NCBI GenBank assembly: GCA_934489945.1
Contig: CAKSSY010000063.1
Location: 1 to 10,673 of the forward strand
Direction of reading: 5' to 3'
Source: an uncultured Eubacteriales bacterium
Lineage (GTDB): Bacteria; Bacillota; Clostridia; Oscillospirales; CAG-272
DNA length: 10,673 nucleotides
The position numbers and the translations under genes were made by a program. The stretch's first letter is position 1. Each line of letters starts with the position of its first letter. Below the pieces are notes generated by a model. That model was given only the letters and a program-made list of their open reading frames with translations. It was not told where the DNA came from and made no database searches. Shown here in pieces: positions 7,241-10,673 of the stretch.

Positions 7241-7768
7241 ATGATTCGTTATATTCGGGAGAGCGACGCGGATGCCTGTGTTGCCATCTATAACTACTAT
7301 ATTGAAAATTCAACCAGCACGCTGGAGGTTTTTCCGCTCACGGCGGAAGATTTCGAAGGCAGAATCCGGGAATTTTCTTCCCGTTTCCCGTATTTGGTAT
7401 ACGAGGATAACGGCAGGGTTCTCGGATATGCTTATCTGAACGATTTCAATACGCGTTATGCTTACCGTTTTTCCTGCGACCTTTCGATTTACGTTTCACC
7501 CGACGGACGCGGACGGGGAATCGGAGAGGCGTTGTATCGTCGGTTGGAAGAAATTGCGATTGCCTGTGGTTTTCACAACATGGTTTCGCTTGTGACTTCG
7601 ACGAACGAGGGGAGCATTGCCTTTCACAAAAAGATGGGCTTTGAGCGGGAAGCCGAACTGGAACACATTGCTTTCAAGAACGGAACATGGATCGGATTGA
7701 CTTACTTCCGCAAGAGAATTGCTTCGGGAGAGCCGCGGGAATTGATCGATTACAGACTTTTAAAATAG
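7241..7768 (+). CDS. GNAT N-acetyltransferase, phosphinothricin/methionine-sulfone acetyltransferase-like
   Basis: 175 residues, the usual length of the Pat/Bar/MnaT (YncA-like) group. It opens with MIRYIRESDADACVAIYNYY and contains STLEVFPLTAEDF, FSCDLSIYVSP as the central strand, and the acetyl-CoA pyrophosphate loop RGRGIG at 90-95 followed by helix EALYRRLEEIA. The late part has LVTSTNEGSIAFHKKMGFE, typical of the C-terminal half of GNAT proteins. The group acetylates the amino group of glutamate analogues (phosphinothricin, methionine sulfoximine or sulfone) or certain amino acids with acetyl-CoA in the cytosol; which substrate this one uses cannot be read. It is driven by the near-consensus promoter at 7190-7218; the ribosome binding site before ATG 7241 is weak (GAGAG). 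The stop is TAG 7766-7768, followed after 15 bases by a second GNAT, so the two form an operon. Confidence 0.88.
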   Translation: MIRYIRESDADACVAIYNYYIENSTSTLEVFPLTAEDFEGRIREFSSRFPYLVYEDNGRVLGYAYLNDFNTRYAYRFSCDLSIYVSPDGRGRGIGEALYRRLEEIAIACGFHNMVSLVTSTNEGSIAFHKKMGFEREAELEHIAFKNGTWIGLTYFRKRIASGEPRELIDYRLLK

Positions 7769-7783
7769 GCGAACGGCGGAGGA

Positions 7784-8263
7784 ATGATCTTGAAAATTGA
7801 ACCATACTCCGGAAAATGGGACAGTGAAATTATTTCGCTCATTCTTTCTATCCAAAATGATGAGGCAAAGATCGGGCTATCACTTCAAGAACAACCGGAT
7901 TTACTTGACATTCACGGCAGCTATCAGCAAACCGGCGGAGAATTCTGGATTGCCTTATCCGACGATAAAGTGGTTGGAACCATTGGGCTGATGTTAAAAG
8001 ATAACCATTGTGCCGTTCTGAAAAAGTTTTTTGTAAAAAAAGAATTCCGCTCGCAAAAGGTCGGACTGGCATTGTATCGGGAGCTTTTGAAGTTTGCCGG
8101 GAACGCGTGGATTCAACAAATTATATTGGATACACCGTCTGTAGCTTTGGCATCCCATAGATTTTATGAAAAGGCAGGCTTTTGCAGGATTCGTGCGGAG
8201 GAATTGCCGATACCGTATTCCTATCCCGACAGAGACAGTATTCTCTATATGCTGAATCTGTGA
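7784..8263 (+). CDS. GNAT N-acetyltransferase, substrate unknown (start may be TTG 7790)
   Basis: 159 residues from ATG 7784, or 157 from TTG 7790. The TTG start is preferable: GGAGG at 7778-7782 lies 7 bases from TTG but only 1 base from ATG. The GNAT fold shows in EFWIALSDDKVVGTIGLML (strands 2-3), VLKKFFVKKEFRSQKVGLALYREL, where the RSQKVG loop takes the place of the acetyl-CoA binding Q/R-x-x-G-x-G, and ASHRFYEKAGFCRI near the end. The glycine pattern of the loop is weaker than in its neighbour. The product is a cytosolic acetyltransferase of the broad, unspecialised GNAT type; I cannot name the substrate. It is the second gene of an operon with the Pat-like enzyme, 15 bases downstream; no clear terminator follows directly, and the hairpins at 8325-8416 could stop it. 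Confidence 0.87.
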   Translation: MILKIEPYSGKWDSEIISLILSIQNDEAKIGLSLQEQPDLLDIHGSYQQTGGEFWIALSDDKVVGTIGLMLKDNHCAVLKKFFVKKEFRSQKVGLALYRELLKFAGNAWIQQIILDTPSVALASHRFYEKAGFCRIRAEELPIPYSYPDRDSILYMLNL

Positions 8264-8324
8264 GAGGAGACGTTTGTTTTTCTATTCAACCCAACTGTCA
8301 ACGAGCAGAATTGTAGAATAAAAA

Positions 8325-8340
8325 AAGGGGGATCCCCCTT
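8325..8340 (-). terminator. GC palindrome followed by T tract (minus strand)
   Basis: A perfect 16-base palindrome centred on GGATCC. On the minus strand it is followed by seven T (complement of the A run 8318-8324), making it the likely final terminator for the membrane-protein gene ending at 8431. It stands at the end of a three-hairpin string. Confidence 0.6.
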
Positions 8341-8394
8341 CAGATCACTGACAAAGCCCATCTTAAGCGAGAGAGGGGCTTTGTCAGTGATCTG
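8341..8394. repeat. Long inverted repeat, perfect 19-bp stem
   Basis: Arms 8341-8359 and 8376-8394 (opening CAGATCACTGACAAAGCCC) pair perfectly around a 16-base loop. No open frame or tRNA-like fold is seen. It lies between a cassette-type hairpin (8395-8416) and the T-tract palindrome (8325-8340), as if inserted between the hairpin and its T tract. It could be a small mobile palindromic element or a compound terminator. Confidence 0.7.
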
Positions 8395-8416
8395 AGCCAC
8401 CCCCGAAGGGGTGGCT
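8395..8416 (-). terminator. Cassette-end hairpin, copy 1
   Basis: AGCCACCCC (8395-8403) pairs with GGGGTGGCT (8408-8416) around CGAA, 14 bases beyond the stop of the 289-residue membrane protein. The same hairpin recurs at 9405-9442 and 10521-10545. Here the T tract lies before the hairpin on the minus strand rather than directly after it. Confidence 0.6.
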
Positions 8417-8430
8417 GAAAAAATTTGAGA

Positions 8431-9300
8431 TTAGTTACTTGTTAGAATTGCCTTTATCAAAAATATGATAAAAACGATAATATAAAGTGCTATGGGGACA
8501 GACAGGATTCCGATAATCACTTTAAGGGTTCGGGATTTTTTCTTTTTTGCCGACTTGGATTCCGGCTCCGGTGTTTTTGGTATGTTTCTCTGTCTTGATT
8601 TTTTTCTACTGGTAGTGGGGATAAGAGCAGGGGATTGTTTTTGCGCTTTATTATCAGAGTCGATATTGTATTTTTTACAGTAAAAATACTTAATAAAGTC
8701 TATCCATCCGAGCGAGAAGATCATAGAGGTAACGATAAATGCGATAAAAGCAATATAAACCACGGTTTCGTTTTTTAAATCCAATGTACGGAAAATTATT
8801 TTTGCAATCACCATTCCGATTACGCCGGACACAGGAATCAAAGAACCAATGGAGAGAAAATGAACTTTGGAAGAGGGATGGTCATCTTTGCAAGATTTTG
8901 AATGATAAATGATCATCCCACCATACAAAATTTCAAATGTTATATAGACTATAAGTGTCCCATATTTCACAAAGTCGGTATCGCATTTTGTTGCAAAAAG
9001 AATCGTATAGGCAGAAATCAAAAACAGAGCGGATAAAAGTGTATTGATAACTCCTTCTGACCAAAAACGCAACTCATAATTATTTTTCAGAAAAAATTTC
9101 AAAAAAATTATATGAAGCAAGAAGAGACAATTTATAACCGCCAAGGCGATAATAGACAACCACAACTTTGCAACAATCGCATATGTGCCGACAATTAATG
9201 TTATAAACCAACAGACGAAAATCATCAGGCATTTTGCGCCATCATATGAAGTATAATAATGGTCGTTGTTGTGAATAAAATTGCGTATTCTGTCTTGCAT
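8431..9300 (-). CDS. Seven-helix membrane protein of unknown function, paralogue A
   Basis: 289 residues. Predicted membrane helices lie at about 24-44, 46-70, 82-104, 113-133, 147-170, 179-200 and 259-284. Between helices 6 and 7 there is a polar, strongly basic loop (about 211-258) rich in Lys, Arg, Ser and Pro. There is no export signal. It is a clear paralogue of the 266-residue protein upstream: same topology, and shared motifs PVSGVIGM (156-163) and DFIKYFYCKKYNIDSD (201-216) followed by SPALIP. I do not recognise a named family. The ATG at 9300 has a good site (AAGGAG, 6 bases spacing). The gene is a unit of its own, with an extended -10 promoter at 9366-9394 and hairpins at 8325-8416. 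AT-rich composition contrasts with the first 3 kb and suggests transfer. A membrane immunity protein for an RHS-type toxin is my inference from context; a sensor or transporter accessory role is not excluded. Confidence 0.8.
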   Translation of the reverse strand: MQDRIRNFIHNNDHYYTSYDGAKCLMIFVCWFITLIVGTYAIVAKLWLSIIALAVINCLFLLHIIFLKFFLKNNYELRFWSEGVINTLLSALFLISAYTILFATKCDTDFVKYGTLIVYITFEILYGGMIIYHSKSCKDDHPSSKVHFLSIGSLIPVSGVIGMVIAKIIFRTLDLKNETVVYIAFIAFIVTSMIFSLGWIDFIKYFYCKKYNIDSDNKAQKQSPALIPTTSRKKSRQRNIPKTPEPESKSAKKKKSRTLKVIIGILSVPIALYIIVFIIFLIKAILTSN

Positions 9301-9365
9301 AAAATGCTCCTTTTATTATTTGAGCAAACTGGAAAAGAAATTTCCTACAGTCTTTATACCATATC

Positions 9366-9394
9366 AGTATAGCACACTTGGAAGAAGGTGTCAA
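9366..9394 (-). promoter_or_regulatory. Extended -10 promoter of membrane protein A (cassette promoter copy 1)
   Basis: On the minus strand TTGACA (9389-9394), 17-base spacer, TATACT (9366-9371), with TG one base before the -10 (extended -10). The leader of about 60 bases to ATG 9300 is AT-rich with no fold seen. The spacer, containing CTTCTTCCAA and TGTGC, is nearly identical to the promoter at 10476-10505. Confidence 0.85.
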
Positions 9395-9404
9395 GAACTT
9401 CGAT

Positions 9405-9442
9405 AAAACACAGCCACCCCCGAAGGGGGGTGGCTGTGTTTT
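9405..9442. terminator. Cassette-end hairpin, copy 2 (bidirectional terminator)
   Basis: Arms 9405-9421 and 9426-9442 form a perfect 17-bp stem with a GAAG loop and TTTT on the outer side of both arms. On the minus strand it lies 16 bases beyond the stop of the 266-residue protein and just before the next cassette promoter, insulating the two units. Confidence 0.85.
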
Positions 9443-9458
9443 AGATGCAATTTTGTTT

Positions 9459-10259
9459 TTATACCAGTATATTCATGTCCTTGCCAATCGAATATATGAG
9501 AGCAATCAAAAAAAGGGTCTCAATAATGAATATTCGGGCCATTTTCTTTCGTGCTTTAGAAGACATAAGTTGTGGCTCTAGCAAAGGTGAGGTTTTACTT
9601 CCGGTTTCATCACAATTTATACCGTATCTGACACAATAATAATATTTAAGAAAATTTACCAATCCAATGCTACACAAGAAAATCAAGCAGACGGTCGATG
9701 TGTATAATATGAAATCTTCTCCCGCCTTTCCGTAATTTGCTCGAATGTACTTGGAATACATCATTCCAATAATGCCCGAGGAGGGAATTATTGTTGCAAC
9801 AGCTGTAACCCCCTTCATAAAACTTTGTTTCGATCTTACGGCAAACCACCCTTTGTGAACACCCAATATATTCCACAAAAAAAGAATTATAATATATATA
9901 AAATAGACAAGCAGAATCGACCCTAAGTAACTCAAGTTTTCACGATCTGTTACTAAAACAATGGTATACAGACTTATAAAGAACATTGTAGCGAAAAACA
10001 GGCTTGACATACCATTGATTAGGTAACGCAGTCGAAATGTTTTACGAAAACGCTTGTTGCTTAACAGGATATACATAATCAAAAACGAAATGTTCCAAAT
10101 CGCAACAGCAATAAGGGGCGAAAGAACCTGACCGGCAAATCCGTATACCAGCACAATCGAAGAAAGAAACCAACATATCATGAATTGCTTTCGCAATATT
10201 TCTAACGAAACATATTTTCTCGTGTTCAATTGAACAAATGCTTTCGCCTTTTGCTCCAT
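9459..10259 (-). CDS. Seven-helix membrane protein of unknown function, paralogue B
   Basis: 266 residues with helices at about 26-44, 46-67, 79-103, 111-132, 148-171, 183-205 and 241-258, and a polar loop at 206-240. It shares with paralogue A the motif PSSGIIGM (159-166) and NFLKYYYCVRYGINCDE (202-218) followed by SPLLEP. This loop with Tyr, Cys and acidic residues is the best conserved part and may be the functional core. Overall identity is otherwise low, as expected for diversifying immunity-type paralogues. ATG 10259 has only a poor ribosome binding site (AAAGGGG about 13 bases upstream), so translation may depend on coupling to the short frame ending at 10293. That frame is in phase with this one, separated by TAG and 11 codons. 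The gene ends at TAA 9459, followed by the 9405-9442 terminator. Function is unknown; a membrane-bound immunity protein is inferred from the RHS-like remnant upstream. Confidence 0.8.
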   Translation of the reverse strand: MEQKAKAFVQLNTRKYVSLEILRKQFMICWFLSSIVLVYGFAGQVLSPLIAVAIWNISFLIMYILLSNKRFRKTFRLRYLINGMSSLFFATMFFISLYTIVLVTDRENLSYLGSILLVYFIYIIILFLWNILGVHKGWFAVRSKQSFMKGVTAVATIIPSSGIIGMMYSKYIRANYGKAGEDFILYTSTVCLIFLCSIGLVNFLKYYYCVRYGINCDETGSKTSPLLEPQLMSSKARKKMARIFIIETLFLIALIYSIGKDMNILV

Positions 10260-10292
10260 CAGCGTAAATGCGCCCCTTTCAATCTTGTACTG

Positions 10293-10487
10293 CTATCCAA
10301 AGATTCGAGAAAAGAATCCGGTGACGGCTTGGGTGATTTGATTTCCTACATCCACAAAAGAATCTGCTACACCTGCAACAAGGTCCTTTGTGTGCTCCAC
10401 AAGAGATTTTTGCTTAAATTTCTTGTTTGGCTTCCGGACAGTGGTTTCTCCGGTCACACGCTTCAGTTTGTCATAAGTATAGCACAT
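10293..10487 (-). pseudogene. RHS/YD-repeat-type remnant, possible truncated toxin C-terminal module
   Basis: About 64 codons, ATG 10487 to TAG 10293. The start reads YTYDKLKRVTGETT, which matches the YD-repeat pattern (YDxxGRvt) of RHS and wall-associated polymorphic toxins, apart from Lys in place of the usual Gly. Then follow a basic stretch (KPNKKFKQK) and an amphipathic end GNQITQAVTGFFSRIFG. The frame has no ribosome binding site, and its ATG lies within the cassette promoter spacer, upstream of the predicted transcription start, so it is unlikely to be translated from that promoter. I read it as a fragment of the 3' end of an rhs gene fused to a cassette promoter, as in orphan rhs-CT modules. 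The alternative is a real small protein transcribed from further right. It is 33 bases from paralogue B and in the same frame. Confidence 0.45.
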
Positions 10488-10505
10488 TTTGGAAGAAGTT
10501 GTCAA
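10476..10505 (-). promoter_or_regulatory. Extended -10 promoter, cassette promoter copy 2
   Basis: On the minus strand TTGACA (10500-10505), 18-base spacer, TATACT (10476-10481), with TG one base before the -10. It shares the CTTCTTCCAA...TGTGC spacer with the promoter at 9366-9394. It would transcribe the YD-repeat remnant and paralogue B. The -10 overlaps the first codons of the YD motif. Confidence 0.8.
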
Positions 10506-10520
10506 GGGACAGAATAAAAA

Positions 10521-10545
10521 CAGCCACCCCGAAGGGGGGTGGCTG
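10521..10545 (-). terminator. Cassette-end hairpin, copy 3
   Basis: CAGCCACCCC (10521-10530) pairs with GGGGTGGCTG (10536-10545). On the minus strand it is followed by TTTTTATTCT, so it terminates a unit coming from the right edge of the window, 15 bases before the next cassette promoter. The hairpin core matches copies 1 and 2. Confidence 0.8.
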
Positions 10546-10562
10546 AAAAAACTACTTGTTTT

Positions 10563-10673
10563 TTATATACGCTTTCCACAGGAGTTCATTGCTTTTTGGT
10601 TATAGAATTCGAAAAATGTGACTTCCTTTTCGTCTTTTGAAAAGACCATGGTGTCAATGCTCTACGGATTCTG
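10563..10673 (-). pseudogene. C-terminal end of an unidentified gene entering from the right edge
   Basis: A minus-strand frame of 28 codons from ATG 10649 ends at TAA 10563-10565; it reads MVFSKDEKEVTFFEFYNQKA and looks protein-like. Upstream it continues in frame for four codons (SIDT) to a TAG at 10662-10664. In the adjacent frame the edge reads ESVEH, so a single-base shift near 10657-10661 could join ESVEH to IDTMVF and give a longer gene. Its stop is 18 bases before the copy 3 hairpin, the same distance class as the membrane-protein genes, suggesting that it is the end of the preceding cassette. No family is recognised and the edge makes this uncertain. Confidence 0.3.

Noticed and set aside
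8341..8394. tRNA, riboswitch or small structured RNA
   Set aside because: It is a single long perfect hairpin with no cloverleaf, no conserved aptamer core that I recognise and no gene directly downstream on the + strand.
9378..9639. Small + strand open frames overlapping the terminator and the end of paralogue B
   Set aside because: They run through a perfect terminator hairpin and are antisense to a convincing membrane protein; no motif or ribosome binding site.
10500..10505. TTG at 10505 as the start of the YD-repeat frame
   Set aside because: That TTG is the -35 hexamer TTGACA of the cassette promoter and has no ribosome binding site before it.
10293..10664. Recoding of TAG, suggested by two in-frame TAG codons on the minus strand
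   Set aside because: TAG ends the first acetyltransferase normally just before the next gene, and TGA and TAA are used elsewhere as stops; chance and gene decay explain both cases.

Overview
The window reads as a chromosomal piece of a gut-type Clostridia genome (Firmicutes, possibly Oscillospiraceae-like). Supporting signs are strong GGAGG ribosome binding sites, TTGACA/TATAAT-type promoters, many A/T-flanked intrinsic terminators, an AraC/glycoside-hydrolase pair and a bacterial serpin. This is an inference from style and gene content; no rRNA or other marker gene is present. Base composition is uneven: the first 3 kb are fairly GC-rich and the last 2.2 kb clearly AT-rich, which suggests that the right end is acquired DNA.

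Left block (1-3100, + strand): the 3' end of a LeuA-type 2-isopropylmalate synthase overlaps by ATGA an 841-residue fusion of a xylose-isomerase-like TIM barrel and an AMP-forming acyl-CoA synthetase. The pair should be co-transcribed and translationally coupled. The transcript ends at a perfect 19-bp hairpin, which also holds the stop codon of the convergent AraC gene.

Decaying block (3083-5308): an AraC-type regulator that has lost its ligand-sensing half faces a glycoside-hydrolase-like gene broken by three single-base frameshifts. Together they look like a dead sugar-utilisation pair.

Middle block (5379-8263): a Gly-rich, Cys-containing, C-terminally anchored small protein (-) with its own strong terminator; an exported serpin (-); then, divergently, two GNAT acetyltransferases (+) behind a near-consensus promoter.

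Right block (8325-10673, - strand): the most interesting part. Two paralogous seven-helix membrane proteins of unknown function sit in separate units. Each unit has an almost identical extended -10 promoter upstream and a nearly identical CAGCCACCCC/GGGGTGGCTG hairpin at its end. The farther-upstream unit begins with a short reading frame that carries an RHS/YD-repeat-like motif directly at the promoter. I read this as a tail of displaced RHS C-terminal/immunity cassettes of a polymorphic-toxin locus whose main gene would lie to the right of the window. The toxin/immunity assignment is inference; the repeated modules and the paralogy are visible directly. No tRNA, rRNA, CRISPR array or transposase was seen, and no stretch over 300 bases lacks a gene.
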